Source of the DNA: Blumeriella jaapii
Taxonomy: Eukaryota > Ascomycota > Leotiomycetes > Helotiales > Drepanopezizaceae
Direction: 5' to 3'
NCBI GenBank assembly: GCA_009599575.1
Contig: VWND01000009.1
Coordinates: 868,001 to 932,000, forward strand
Length of the DNA: 64,000 nt
Position 1 is the stretch's first letter. Each line of letters opens with the position of its first letter. The notes under the pieces are model-generated. The model was not told where the DNA came from. It did no database searches and saw only the letters and a list, made by a program, of their open reading frames with translations. Of this stretch, positions 10,842 through 22,446 are shown one piece after another. A program made the position numbers and the translations under genes.

Positions 10842-12459
10842 ATGATTGTTCAGAGACTCCTCGACCTCTCGGCCGCGAGCCTGGCTCTGCTGTCTGGCGG
10901 CGTGATACTCGCTTACCTCCTGCTCGCAGCACTTCTCGATCCTCTGCGTTCTGTCCCCGGCCCTTTCGTGGCGCGATTTACTCGACTTTGGTATTTCTAC
11001 AAGGTCTACCAGGGCGATTTTGAGAGGGAGAATATCAGCTTGCATGAGATATATGGGCCGATTGTGAGGGTTGCGCCGGGACAGTACTCGGTTGATGATG
11101 TGGAGGCTGCGAAGACGATTTACGGGCACGGAAATGCGTTTGTGAAGGTAAGAAACTACGCCACGCTCTGGGATCCTGGTAGTGTCTTGTGTGTGGATGT
11201 TGATGCGTGGATGCTAGAGTGACTGGTACTGGGCATGGATGCCTCCGGACCCAAACAAAGCCTCCCTCTTCGCCGACCTGAACCCGCACCGCCATGCCCA
11301 GCAACGGCGGAAGTTCTCGTCTCTCTACTCCATGAGTGCCTTGCTTGGATACGAGCCCTTCGTCGACAACTGCACGGCCCTGCTCACCCAGCGCTTCGAC
11401 GAGCTCGCCCAGACCAGCAACTCAGTCGACCTCCAGCACTGGCTGCAGTGCTACGCCTTCGACGTGATCGGCGAGATCACCTTCGCAAACCGCTTCGGCT
11501 TCCTAGACCAAGGCGAGGACAGAGAAGGCGTGTTCCAAGCCATCGATACCAGGGGCGTCTACTCCACGTTCGTCGGGATCTTCCCCTGGATCCATCGCTG
11601 GCTGTACCCGTTGCTTCCCCAGACCGGAGGACACGGATACGTGTTCAACTACACGCTCCGGCAAATCGAGGACCGGCAGCGAGCACTGAAAGACCCCCGC
11701 AATGCTGGGCGCGAGGGGCCTCCGGATATTATGACGAAGATCTTGCTCGCGCATGAAGAGAAGCCCGAGAGCATGACCAAGTTGGACCTGGTAACTATGT
11801 GCCAGTCCAACATCGGAGCCGGATCTGATACAACAGCCATCACGCTATCGAGCATCATGTATCACTTGCTCAAGTATCCGCAAACGTACAAACGTCTGCA
11901 GGACGATATCGATGTAGCGGCGCGAGACGGGCGGATCGACGACCCGATCACGTTCAAGCAGTCGCAAACCGAGCTCCCGTACCTCCAGGCCGTCATAAAA
12001 GAGGCCCTGCGCATCCACTCGGCAACGGGCCTTCCCATGCAACGCGTCGTACCTGCGGAGGGAGCTCAGATCGCAGGCCGTCTCATCCCCGGCGGCGCCT
12101 CGGTCGGTATCAACGCTTGGGTCGCACACAGGAACAAGAGCGTCTTCGGGGAGGACGCCGAGGCGTGGCGGCCTGAGCGATGGCTAGAGATAGAACGGGA
12201 GGGCAGGGGCGGCGACGTGGAGAAGTACATGCTGGCGTTTGGGATGGGAAGTAGGACGTGTATCGGGAAGAATATCAGTCTGCTAGAGATGAGCAAGGTG
12301 GTGCCGCAGCTGGTGAGGAAGTTTAGCTTTGTGTTGGAGGGGGAGTGTAGCAGTGAGGGTTTGAGGAGCGAAAATCGTTGGTTCGTAAAGCAGAAGAACT
12401 TCAAGGCGAGGGTTCTGACGAGGAAGCAAGAGCAGTACGATGTACTGAAGCGGCGTTGA
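10842..12459 (+). CDS. Cytochrome P450, pisatin-demethylase-like
   Basis: Exons 10842-11147 and 11218-12459 encode 515 residues, a normal P450 length. The N-terminus has a single membrane anchor (residues ~8-32) followed by a proline-rich hinge (SVPGPF). Hallmarks are in place: the oxygen-binding I-helix GAGSDTT (~residue 303), ExxR as EALR (~364), a PERW motif and the heme loop FGMGSRTCIG (~441-450). Overall it resembles the fungal pisatin demethylase (CYP57) group, heme monooxygenases acting at the ER with NADPH-P450 reductase. The substrate is unknown. No backbone enzyme of secondary metabolism lies nearby; the upstream neighbour is the dead sugar transporter and RAD57 lies convergent downstream. 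No break is seen, so this copy looks functional. Confidence 0.9.
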
Positions 12460-12702
12460 CGTATCTGTTGATAAAGTGTAGTCAGTACCGACTCGAAAGC
12501 TCGCTTAAATTCCTTCTCCTGAACAAGGTCGTCCGCTGCTACAGCGGAGGATACTAAAAGGGACAAGAATCCATTAGAATCTCAGACTCAGACGGGTAGA
12601 GAATACCGTCATTACATGGCCGCTGCTCGCTCAGCAAAACTAACGTACGGTAAGACATCCGGTCATTCGTCATGTCGAGTAGCCAAAGACTGGCGTGTCC
12701 AG

Positions 12703-14135
12703 TCAGGGCTCGTCACCCTTATCCTCATCATCCGCTCCTCTCTTCTTGATTGCTGTCATCCCTCCGGCTTGGATCTGAAACTCTACGGCATCCTGAACAC
12801 CAGGCCCGCTAGACGGAGCATGAGCTGCAAACACGACCTTCATCCACCGTCTCCATTTTCGCAACACAGCCTCACCCCTATCATTCTCTTCGTCGGCGAC
12901 CAGCCCAGGCCCGTATACCGGTCTTTTGATCAGCGCTATCCGACAAGATATCTGCGTCGTCCAGACCAGCCCAAGGCTAGGAGTCTTGAGATTCCTAGCA
13001 GCAAGGTACGAGGGATGCGGATCGTCTCCCCAGCCTGTAAACCATCTTTGCTGATGATCCAACGACATTGGATCAACTGTGCTCTTGAACAGCAGTTCTT
13101 CAACATCAGATCCAGGAGGTACACTCAAAACGGGGATCGAACTGTCCGGCATGCTTCCTTCGAGCACACTTCTTCTTGCCAGTGGACTGCTCTGTGCTGA
13201 CCTCTTCAACACAGGACTACTGCCTCCGCTCCCGCCAGAGAACCTGTCTGCAACCTGGTTCGCAACTACAATCGCTATGTTCTGCTCCACAGCCAAGTCT
13301 CGCAGCAACTGTCCGAGCTTCACCAATTCGGAGCTTCGCTGCCCCATGTTCGCTCCACTCGATTGACCTGCACCGGCCCCGGCTCCAGGACGATCAAATT
13401 CAGCTCTGTAGTTCGCCGCGACGGAGTCGAGGATGATGAGACGGATTCCATGCCTGCGGACCGCGACGGGGACCTGGAAATGGAGGATGTGGTCCTGAGA
13501 CTCGAGATCGGGAGTCACGATGCTAATAATTCGGTCAAGGGTGGGTTTGGCGTCTGCGGCGAGGAGAACGGGATGCGATTGCAGGAGTTGCGAGAGTCGA
13601 GTCGTAGGAAGGGCACTTTCAGTGGAGATGTAGAGGACGCTGCTAGAGAGTCCTCGAGGAGCTGGCAGTTGCGCAGCGAGGAGAAGGGTGAGGAGGAAGA
13701 GGGTCTTGCCAGCACCACTAAAGACAGTCAATCTCTGAGCTTCAACCGCGCGATGCTGTAGGCATACCTCTCACCCGTGATTTCCGTTATGTGCCCTGTG
13801 GGAATCCCACCGGCCAGCGCCTGGTCTAGATCGTCGTCAAGGGTGCTGATTGTCGTCCACGAATGGACCAGATCCTCGCCTGGTGTCTTCAGCCAGGACC
13901 TGCGCCGAAGTCCATCTCCATCTTCCTTGACGCCGAGATTGGTCTGCAACGCGTCCAGAGCCGCGTTACGCAACCTCTTCACGTCGAGGACAGGCAGCGA
14001 CACGCGCTTCGCGATCTCCCCGCTGTCTTGCGTGAGGAGCTCGGCAGTCGTGACCAGGTGCTTCTCGAGCGAGAGAAGAATGCGCGCATACTGGAGGGTT
14101 GGGAAGCCGGGCAGGACAGCTGTGAGGTCTGTCAT
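12703..14135 (-). CDS. RAD57: DNA repair protein Rad57 (RecA/Rad51 paralogue)
   Basis: Two exons, 14135-13768 and 13717-12703, give 460 residues. The splice joins AG to T so as to complete a Walker A loop, GESGAGKT (~residues 119-126), which supports the intron placement. Walker B is the hydrophobic strand RLIILDSVA, followed by ANQVADRF as in Rad51/Rad57. An N-terminal helical domain precedes the ATPase core. Rad57 acts with Rad55 to stabilise Rad51 filaments during homologous recombination. Long Ser/Gly/Pro-rich insertions are present between core strands, and the C-terminus ends in an acidic DDEDKGDEP. XRCC3 is the related human protein. The gene converges on the P450. Confidence 0.85.
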
Positions 14136-14867
14136 GGAGACATTGTTGGTGGGAGGTCGTTGATGGCGGGGTCGACATGTACAGTACTTACAGTAATGTA
14201 CCTGCGAAGTTACCTTGGCCCAAGTTACTTACTGTGCAGTCCAGTAGTCGTTCCGAGTTGGGACGACGCGGCTCATGATAAGCGAGAGCTTGTCCAGACG
14301 ATGTTCAGCTCCAAGCTCACACACTACACATACTGAAAAAGGGTATACTAACTGTTCATGGTAATAGCTGGGACCGGTCTCTCTGAAGTCATCATGAGTC
14401 GAAATGACTCTTCTCACTGAGAGCATTACCCAGCTACCAATCCGAGGAACAACAAGCTGTTCGCAGTGCACGCTGTGGCGCGTCTCAGCACCCTACTGTA
14501 ACAGATGACTGGAACGGCGTTCGAATCAGGCCGTACGACGGTCATCGGCCGGAAGGTCAAAAGCTAACATGAGCCATCATGCTATATGGTGGGCGGGCTG
14601 CTTATGCACTGAGATATGTGACGTGAGGAGGACGAGGAGAATCGTGGATGGGCTTGATGACCTACCAGGACTTTACGTGGCCTGACATCTAGGTAGGCTA
14701 CGAGTCGACGTATAAAGTGAGCTGCGTATACCCTACTTCACAGGTACTTATGACTCTCCGCAACAACAGTACATTTCTGTCCAAGACCTTCAAGATCACT
14801 TTGAAAATCCCCAGCACAAAGCCCACAAACAACGCCTCCACCCTTACCAAGTTTCTCATCACTCAAC
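14136..14867. other. intergenic between divergent genes
   Basis: Upstream region of RAD57 and of the small gene at 14868. Contains a TGTACAGTACTTACAGTA motif near 14179 and a 5' leader with a short open frame (14717-14899) that may be untranslated. Confidence 0.4.
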
Positions 14868-15236
14868 ATGTCTCCATGCCCTCCCTCCTCTCCATCTAAG
14901 TCCAACAGCGACCAAGACCAAAACCAAGCTCAACACCAGACACCCTCCCCAGCACTCTCTGCAGCCCCCTCACTACACTCAATGCACTCAACAACACCAT
15001 CCTACCAATCCTCCAAGCCTCTCATAGCCTCGGGAGGCTCCTCTTCAAGAACACCTGGGACCTCAAAACTCTGGGACAAGACGAAGAAATTCGTATCATC
15101 GCTGGGTGAGCCACCAACCGCGGAATACGACAGACAGCAAGCGGCGAAGGGCGTCAAGACGGAGGGGATGAAGGCTTCAGAGGCCTTTGAGCATGGACCG
15201 TATCGTGCTGGGGGACCGTCCGGGGGGCGGGCATGA
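14868..15236 (+). CDS. Small disordered hypothetical protein
   Basis: A single-exon frame of 122 residues starts with a clear ATG. The first ~65 residues are Ser/Pro/Gln-rich. The C-terminal half contains LWDKTKKFVSSLGEPPTAEYD, the only segment that looks structured, and ends in Gly/Ala. The composition and the compact conserved-looking core suggest a real fungal gene, but I do not know the family or a function. It has no membrane segment, signal peptide or cysteine framework beyond one Cys near the start. Confidence 0.5.
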   Translation: MSPCPPSSPSKSNSDQDQNQAQHQTPSPALSAAPSLHSMHSTTPSYQSSKPLIASGGSSSRTPGTSKLWDKTKKFVSSLGEPPTAEYDRQQAAKGVKTEGMKASEAFEHGPYRAGGPSGGRA

Positions 15237-15908
15237 GGCCGGATGGGTGATGGCAAGTTCGCTGGTGACAGACGATGAAGAGCACACCGGCGATACATTC
15301 GAGATTCGGAGGACTGTTCGACAATGGTGTTCAGGACAGGATGGGAAGTGAGAGGACGGACGGACAGGGTTCGAGGGTGTAACGGACCAACTCTTCTGAG
15401 GGGAGCTGGCTTGGGAATGCTGTGCGCACAGCTATTGTCGAGATTGAGAAAGTACTGGAAGCAACTGACTGATGGCTGTCAACCACGAAGGTGTCTACAT
15501 AGGCGGAGCCTCGCTGCCCAAGGAACAGCGTCCTTTACTTCTTGTTGAGAGTGTCTAGACTTCCCGGTCAGTCTAGGACTGCTAAGGTTTTCAGTCTATA
15601 GATTACCACATTTTCAAAGAATACCACCCAATTTTTCTCTCTGGGTTCTACCGTCTCGAACTGGGTTTGAGCGTGGTCGCCTGTGGGATCAACTATCGAC
15701 CGGTCTGAGGATTGGTGAAAGCAGGATAGGAGCCAGTAAAGCGAATACGTAACGCACTCACAGCTTTCGTGTCAGATAACTTAGCCGTCCAGGATAACAG
15801 AACTGGGTAGACCGAATATCTCTGGGAGTGGTATTTGATTCCACACTCCCGCCTGTGATCCGAGGGCAGCAATGATTTTCATTGACCTTCTAGAAAACAA
15901 TTCCCCAT
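15237..15908. other. intergenic, nothing recognised
   Basis: 3' flanks of the small gene and of the convergent EMC10-like gene. No protein-like frame or RNA fold recognised. Confidence 0.5.
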
Positions 15909-16563
15909 CTACTCCGCACCCCCTCCAGCTGTCATAACCAACATCAGCGCTCCTAACGCCACTGTCCTTCTCATCAGCACACTTCCCCACTACCACAAAG
16001 CAGGGAACAAACTCACCCCACCAGTACTTCTGCAACAACGTCTTCTCCGCCACGGGCTCAGCCAACTTGCCCTCGGGGCTCAGGACCACTGGACGATTCA
16101 AGTCCGGCTTCTTCCCCTCCACCATCCTCAAAACCCTCACTCTCGGCCCAAAATCCCTCGTCGCGCCGGCATCGATCCTCCCACTCTTCAAGCTGACACC
16201 CACGACACGCCCTTCCCGGTCAAGATTCACCACGATGACCGGCGAGTAGCCCTTGGCAAATGACTCGGTCGACGTGCTCGAGACCGAGGATTTCCACGAC
16301 GAGGTCGAGGGGTCGTAGATGCCGACGCGCAGCAGTTTAGAAGAGGAAAGGATGTCCAGATCGGGGACAGTGTAGGACGTAATGGAGGAGGAGAGGGTTG
16401 AAGGGTTGAAGGAAATTTCGGCGAGGGGGATTGGTTGGGAGTTGGTAAGAGACAGAGGTTGGATGTAGACCGTTGTGCTGTCTGTCAATTCGGAAGTGGA
16501 TGTGGAGGTTGCCGGTACGATGAAGGGAGCGCAAAAGACGAGGAGGGTGGTCAGGAATCGCAT
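15909..16563 (-). CDS. EMC10: ER membrane protein complex subunit 10-like
   Basis: Exons 16563-16017 and 15952-15909 encode 196 residues. The start is a signal peptide (MRFLTTLLVFCAPFIVPATS). A beta-rich luminal domain follows, with LLRVGIYD, SPVIVVNLDREGRVVGVSLKSG and a Pro-rich FGPRVRVLRMVEGKKPDLNRP segment. The protein ends after LLQKYWW in a short hydrophobic tail (ALMLVMTAGGG) encoded mostly by the second exon. This signal-plus-tail arrangement and the luminal motifs fit fungal EMC10, part of the complex that inserts and folds membrane proteins in the ER. Without splicing, the frame runs on to 15781 with a less likely tail. Family call is moderately sure. Confidence 0.65.
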
Positions 16564-17014
16564 CGTGAGGCCGGCGCTTCTGGGAGCTGCGCAAGGCTGG
16601 ACAGAGGTAATGCTGGTGGTAGGTAAAGTAGAAGGAGGTTCAACTGTCGTTGATGTTGTTTCTATCAGCCTTCCCGAAAACCTTAAGAGTCAGGCAGGCA
16701 AGGCTGACAAAACTTCGGATTCTACGAGCCTTCAAGTTTCACCACGACGAGCAGCTTGAGTTCATCAAAGATCCATGCAAACGCTCGAATTTGCCGCTAT
16801 GCAAAGTCCTTCTGTCTAAATACAAGAGGTATTGCCCGCATTCCGAGCGCAGTGACGCTTTCCCAGGAGCCATGGCAAAACAAGACCTGCCTTGGAAGAA
16901 ATTCAGCGCATCCACCACCCTTAGCTCAGCCAAACAGCCAAACCATTGCGCCTGTTTCCTTTGCAAAAAAAAAAAAAAAAACCAACCGAAGGGGTATCAA
17001 CCTCGCCCGATTCC
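16564..17014. other. intergenic, EMC10 upstream region
   Basis: Lies between the EMC10-like start and the cyclin stop. Contains a 17-base A run (16965-16981); no gene seen. Confidence 0.5.
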
Positions 17015-18204
17015 TCATGCAGCAGCAGCTTCTTTCGTAGCTTCTTTCGTTTCGTCTTTGCTCGTCGAAACATCATTCATCCATGCCTTCCATTTCGTAT
17101 CTGTATCTGTCATTGACCCATCCGGAGCTTCTGCCGTGTCCTCTGGACTGGATCCATTCAAGTCGTTACTTTCGTCATCGTCCTCGTCCTCATCGATAGA
17201 GCTCGAGTCACTCTCCATGACATAGCCCTCCGAGCGCTCTACCAGCCCTTTGTAGTAATCGACGAGAGCCTCTGGGTTCGGGACGATTTTCCAGTCAACC
17301 CGGTACAAGAAGTCCAGTTCCAGCATTCCCAGCTCTGCCAGCTTGATGCCTCCCACCCTGGCGTATGTAGTGTTGTTCCAAAACGAATCCGAGAGGCCTT
17401 TTGCCGCCACCGTGGCCGCGGTGATTAGGAATCGATGGACCGTGAGCGTGGTGACGGTGAAGGCTGGGTAGGCCGCGCATAGTCGATCGATGTAGTAGAC
17501 CATGGACAGAAGTAGCGGAGGGGTGAGTGTGGCATGCTTCGCGAGTCGATGCAGGTAATCGAGAACGGAGATGCCAGGAGGGGTTCTGACACTGGGTTAG
17601 TCTTGCGCCCCGTGTATGTATGGGTGCTATGCGGCTGTTCTCACCTCGAATGGAATCTGGTCAGCACGCCACTCCGCAGCGGAAGTCCGTCGTTTGTTGT
17701 GATCAGTTCCTGGATCATGTTGGCTATGAGAATCACCATGTCCTCTGTCGCACAGAACTCGTATTGCAGCGGCAGAACCTTGGGTTCGTGATCCGACCGA
17801 GGGCGCTTTGTGCGAATCGCATGCGCAGGAGGAGGGATGAAAGAAGCCGTGCCTTGCGACTGTCGCCTCTTCAGTCCCGGAGATGCTGGCCCCAAGACAG
17901 GCTTGGGCGTGGGGAGCGGTGCGGAAGAGGGCACCGCAGATGTAGAAGCCTCTTCATCGCCCGACGCGATTGTTTCGACAGGTGTGGCCTGTTCGACCGA
18001 ATTCTCAGTCTCGGTCGGCGCGTTCATCTTGGGGCTCCACTGGGTGGCGGCGTCCACATATCGCACTCGATGTGGTGGGGTTCGATATGTGACGGGGGAT
18101 GTCGACTTCGACGGTGGCTGTAGAGTTGGGGAGGGCGCATAGTGAAATATCGGCGGCGAGGCTGGCGACGGCGAGGCTCGGGGTTTGGGCAAGGACTTCA
18201 GCAT
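17015..18204 (-). CDS. PHO80-type cyclin
   Basis: Exons 18204-17645 and 17585-17015 give 376 residues. The N-terminal ~130 residues are Pro/Ser-rich and disordered. The cyclin fold begins around residue 140 (YEFCATEDMVILIANMIQEL) and continues across the intron with VLDYLHRLAKHATL, LLSMVYYIDRLC and VHRFLITAATVAAKGLSD. It ends with ELNxLE-like LAELGMLELDFLYRVDW. This matches the Pho80/Pcl family that activates the Pho85 kinase in phosphate and nutrient signalling. The C-terminal ~70 residues are very acidic and Ser-rich and end in a Lys/Glu/Ala helix. Which Pho85 partner class it belongs to (Pho80 or Pcl) cannot be told. Confidence 0.85.
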
Positions 18205-18240
18205 GGTCTCGCACAGAGAGTCATGGTCACCACGGATGGT

Positions 18241-18298
18241 GCCTCTGGACGGTGCCTCTGATTGTGCCTCTGATTGTGCCTCTGATTGTGCCTCCGGA
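18241..18298. repeat. 12-nt tandem repeat (GTGCCTCTGATT)
   Basis: About three perfect copies plus diverged ends, some 40-95 bp upstream of the cyclin ATG. Confidence 0.85.
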
Positions 18299-18865
18299 AT
18301 CCCTCAAGCGCAACGGTGATAGGGGACCATTCGATGATTCTGGGCGACAATGGGACACGAAGGGGAACGTTCTTGTGTCGCAACGAATCTAATGCTTTCT
18401 CGACAGTATTGATGCTCTTCTCGTGCTCTGCCGGGAGGGGGGGAAGGGCTTTCTATCTGTCTGTACTGTACGCTGAGGACGCGGCTGTCGGGTGGAGGCC
18501 GAGGATTTTGACTCGCTGAGCGGATCAGAGTGACAACGAATGAGGCCTCGACCACCCATTTCTATCTTTTTTGGTCGGCGTGAATAAGGATGGGTGTCTG
18601 TCATGTCGGAAAGCTTTCTCAAGGTTTCGCATGGATGTTCGACGAACGACAAGAACAAGGCTCCGGCGACTTACGACTAGTTAAGAAAGGACTTTCTCGC
18701 CCAGTCCAGACCGATACAGTCAGTACTGTAGCTACCTAGGTACCTACTTATTGTACAGCATTGTACTGAACAGAATTGTACCATCACATCGAGCAGTACG
18801 GTCCCAAACCATCACATCAAGCCAGTAAGTACTGTACAGTACCAAACCAAATCAACACATCAACC

Positions 18866-18935
18866 TCGCTCTCGCTCTCGCCCTCGCCCTCGTCCTCGAC
18901 CTTCGACCTTCGACCCTCGCCCCTCGACCCTCGCC
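18866..18935. repeat. CTCG-rich pyrimidine hexamer repeat
   Basis: Imperfect CTCGCT/CTCGCC/CTCGAC units repeated about eleven times, strongly strand-asymmetric. Confidence 0.75.
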
Positions 18936-18985
18936 CCATATCAAACTGTACAGTACAGTAATACAGTTACATACCTACAGTACAA

Positions 18986-19048
18986 TCCAAACCCAAACCC
19001 AAACCCGAACCCGAACCCAAACCCAAACCCAAATCCAGATCCAAATCC
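18986..19048. repeat. CCCAAA (TTTGGG) hexamer repeat
   Basis: About nine near-perfect AACCCA/AACCCG hexamers. On the minus strand this is TTTGGG repeated, a telomere-like and G-quadruplex-capable pattern, but it is not the fungal telomere unit TTAGGG. Confidence 0.85.
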
Positions 19049-19184
19049 ACACTGCCCAGGTTCAACAGATCCAACATCAGCACCGCAAGACTCCGACCAC
19101 CACACCACATGCGCCGAATCTGCAGCGCCTGACATACCATCCGACCACGAGAATCATCCCCCAACGGCCTCTCCTCGCCGCCGC

Positions 19185-22100
19185 ATGCTGGTTGGAAGCG
19201 CACCTCTCACGCCCCATCGACCAACATCGACCTACTTCGCCATGCCGCGACAGCCCTACGTGACACAGCTCCGCAACGCGAGTGCTCCGGCGGAGCAGAT
19301 CGCGTGTCTGCGCGCGGTGAAAAACGAAATCGTAGGACACCCAGCGAAGAAGCAGTTGGCCGTGACCGAGGGCATACTGGAACCCGTCGTGCGCTTGACC
19401 TTCAACCGGACGGGCAGCCGACAGGATGGGAAATCACACGATCATACCTTTGCATCCAGGCCCTTGCTCGAAGAGGAGCTGCTCCGCTTGCAAGGCCTAC
19501 AAGTTCTGGCGAGTGTGGCTTTAGGTATGTCCTGTACTGTACAGTACAGTACCTATTCAAGCTTCAAAGCCGCATGCTCGGGACTGACTAACTCTCGGTC
19601 TAAGGAGGTCCACCTTTCCTTGCATCTCTGCAGTCCGCCTCTTCTCTCCCAGCCATCCTCTCCAACCTCTGCCCGTCGAGCAATCCCGCCCAATTGGTCT
19701 TGGCCTCCCTCAGAGCTCTGTCGAATCTCGCGAATGCGGCCATCCTGGCCTCCAATCTGCAAACTTTCACCACAAGCGCCATAGCAGAGGGCCTCTTCTC
19801 GCGTCAGAACCTACACGCGCTGTGCCGAGTGATATCACAAACCTCCTCTTCGTCGCTTGTCCAAGCCCAGATTTCCCTTGCGGCGTCTTTGATAAGTCGC
19901 GTATGCCGGGACGAGCGCCACCAGCAGAGCATCTCGAATGCCGGAATCCTGGACGCTCTCGCTACCAAATTGGCGAGTTTTGTCGTTGCTGGAGGGCTCG
20001 TGCTACCCGGGGCAGAGGTCCAGTCTCGGAGAGAGGGGTTACAGGAATTCTTCCCCCGGGCAGCTCCGCCAAATGCCAATTTTGCTGCTATCCTAGAGGC
20101 AATCGCAGTTGTCATTGCGGACTCCAAGTTCAGGGCGTCACACTCTACTCTCCCTCAATCCTGGCTATTTTCCCTCTCTCTCAGCCCGTCGAGTTCGCAG
20201 CTAGCCACAATGCCCGGGCAGCTTGGAATGCGTTCAACTCTGCCGGTTTGAGTGTACGTCAAAGCCAGCTCAATGCAGTCGACTTTCTATTACCGATTGT
20301 ACCTCTTCACCAAGTCAAGAACACAAGCGCTCAGGCATCAGCGTTTCCCCCACTGGGAACCTCCAACTCAAGTCAGAATTTGGCCATTAACGGCCGCACG
20401 GGAACCAAACATACCGCCTCTTCACTTCCAAGTTGGACAGATTCTCCGCGCCAGGAAGCTACCTTGCCGCCCCAGGGGCCATCAATGGCTGAGCCGGATG
20501 ACCCTGAAAGCCCACTGATTGCCTATCTCATATTACTGCTCAAAAATCGGACTGGCTTGGTGCGGCTGATGGCGGCTTCCGTCTTGACCGTGTTGTATAG
20601 GTCAGGTTTGGCACACAAGACTCGAGAAACTGCTCTTGGGCTACTCGTAGTCCCTCTTCTGGTTCACATGCTAGGTGACGACCTCACCCCTCTGCCAGTT
20701 AATGATAGCTTTGAAGACGAAGAGAATGTTGCCATGGACAGGACTGTGAAGGAACGAGCGCCGGCGGTTCTTGCAATGCTCATTACAGATAGCGAGTACC
20801 TGCAAAAGTCCGCTTACGATGCGGGTGTCATCAGTAAACTGTCTAAGCTGTTGAAGACCTCCTATGATCCTGTAGTGGAGCCCGCGGTCTCGCGCTTTTG
20901 GTCGCCTTGTGAGGAGGGTCATGGGGAGGGAGATCACCGGGGTGGCCAGCCTGCGCGCTTAGGCGAGGACGGCCAACATCCTGCCCTGGCCCACAAGATC
21001 AAGGTCAGAGAAAGTGTGCTGAAGGCTATAGCAGCACTGGTTCCTTTCAAAGATGATTACAGGAAGGCTATAGTGGATGAGCAGATCATGCCGTACGTCG
21101 TGGCTTCGATGAGTCCCAAGCCTCGAAAGCCCTCGACAACAAGCAAACGCTGGCCTGACAAGTCTCCCGATGACTCCAGCCAGGGTGAGTCAACAGATGG
21201 ATACGGTACCAACCCAGTTGAGGTACTGATTGCGGCATGTGGTGCGGTACGTGCCTTGTCTCGCTCTGTCAGTGTTCTGCGGACTACGTTGATAGACTAC
21301 GGGGTTGCGGAGCCCATCTTCCGTCTGCTTCAGCATCCAGATAGTGAAGTGCAGATCGCTGCAACGGCCGCTGTCTGCAACTTGCTCACAGACGTCAGTC
21401 CGATGCGCGAGGTAAGACTCCTGACCAGGTCCAAACATGATGAATTTCTAACATTGATCAAGCCAATATCCGAAGCTGGCGTGCTGAAGATTCTCTGCGA
21501 GCATGCTCACTCCATGAATGCAAAGCTCCGACTCAATGCTCTCTGGGCTCTGAAGCATTTTGTCCACGGGGTCAATAACGATATGAAGAGACGGTGTCTG
21601 GAGGAGCTAGGACACGGCTGGCTCGTGCAACTGATATGCGACGATACTGAAGATGAAGCTCTACTGAACTCGAGAGGGAGAAGTGAAAGGGGAAGCCCGC
21701 GGAGTGATGCGACGGATGAGGACGTTGTGATGGACCAGTTCGAAGAGCAGGTGGACGCGGCGTTTAGGAATTCCTTCGACCAGCCGAAAACGACATCCAG
21801 CAGTCAAGGCAAATCTGTGCAGCTGGCCGAAGCTCGATTAGCCGTCTTACGAGACGCCGAAAACAACGCGGCCAAGAAGGCGCGCAAGCACGATGTCGCG
21901 GTGCAGGAGCAGGGTCTCGACTTTATCCGCAACCTCATCGGGGGCGCGGGCCAGGGGGGCACTGCTGATACCACCGAGATGATCGACTTTTTGTTCAGTG
22001 TCCTGGGCCAAGACAGAGTCTTTGAGATCCTTACTTCGAAACTCAAGCCGAAGTTGATCAGCCCTTACGGTCGCGGTGCCCAGAACACCGAACGAAAGAT

Positions 22101-22446
22101 CTTGCCTCCGCAGGCAGAGATAATCATTGCCGTCTGCTACATCCTGGTCCACATGGCGGCGAGCGTGCCTCGCCATAGACAGCTGATCATAGCACAGACG
22201 GACTTGCTGAAGTTACTGGTCCAACAAACCAACCACCCTAACGTCGAGGTCCGTCTTGCGATGTGCTGGCTGGTGACAAATCTTACGTGGATGGACGACG
22301 ACCATGACGAAGGAGCGTGTGCACAGCGCGCAAGCGAGCTGAAGAAGCTTGGGTTCCTGAACAAAATCGAGACGCTGATGCAAGATCCTGAGTTGAATGT
22401 TCGGGAGCGGGCGAAACAAGCTAACTATCAATTCCACCACAAATGA
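19185..22446 (+). CDS. GID5: GID ubiquitin ligase subunit Gid5/Vid28 (ARMC8), with one apparent frameshift
   Basis: Armadillo-repeat scaffold of the GID/CTLH E3 ligase that degrades gluconeogenic enzymes in yeast. Exons are 19185-19524, 19605-21411 and 21463-22446. The second intron is 51 nt, has no stop and keeps frame, so it is easily missed; GTAAGA, CTAAC and AAG mark it. ARM-like repeats run throughout, with HKIKVRESVLKAIAALVPF, RLNALWALKHFVHG and the C-terminal EVRLAMCWLVTNLTW. Near 20137 the frame changes between KFRA and LYSPSILAIF, both of which belong to the protein. One missing base would restore an ~1,043-residue protein. The first ATG is used; ATG 19242 (MPRQPYVTQL) may be the true start. 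Confidence 0.82.

Larger units (their letters stand above)
18205..19184. other. intergenic with several simple repeats
   Basis: Shared upstream region of the cyclin and GID5. Contains the 12-nt, CTCG-hexamer and TTTGGG-type repeats listed separately, plus GTAC palindromes at about 18717-18780, 18828-18841 and 18947-18962. Confidence 0.6.

Noticed and set aside
10842..14135. Secondary-metabolite gene cluster around the P450
   Set aside because: No synthase, tailoring set or pathway regulator nearby; the neighbours are a dead transporter and RAD57.
18986..19048. Telomere or subtelomere
   Set aside because: The unit is TTTGGG rather than TTAGGG, is short, and is surrounded by housekeeping genes.
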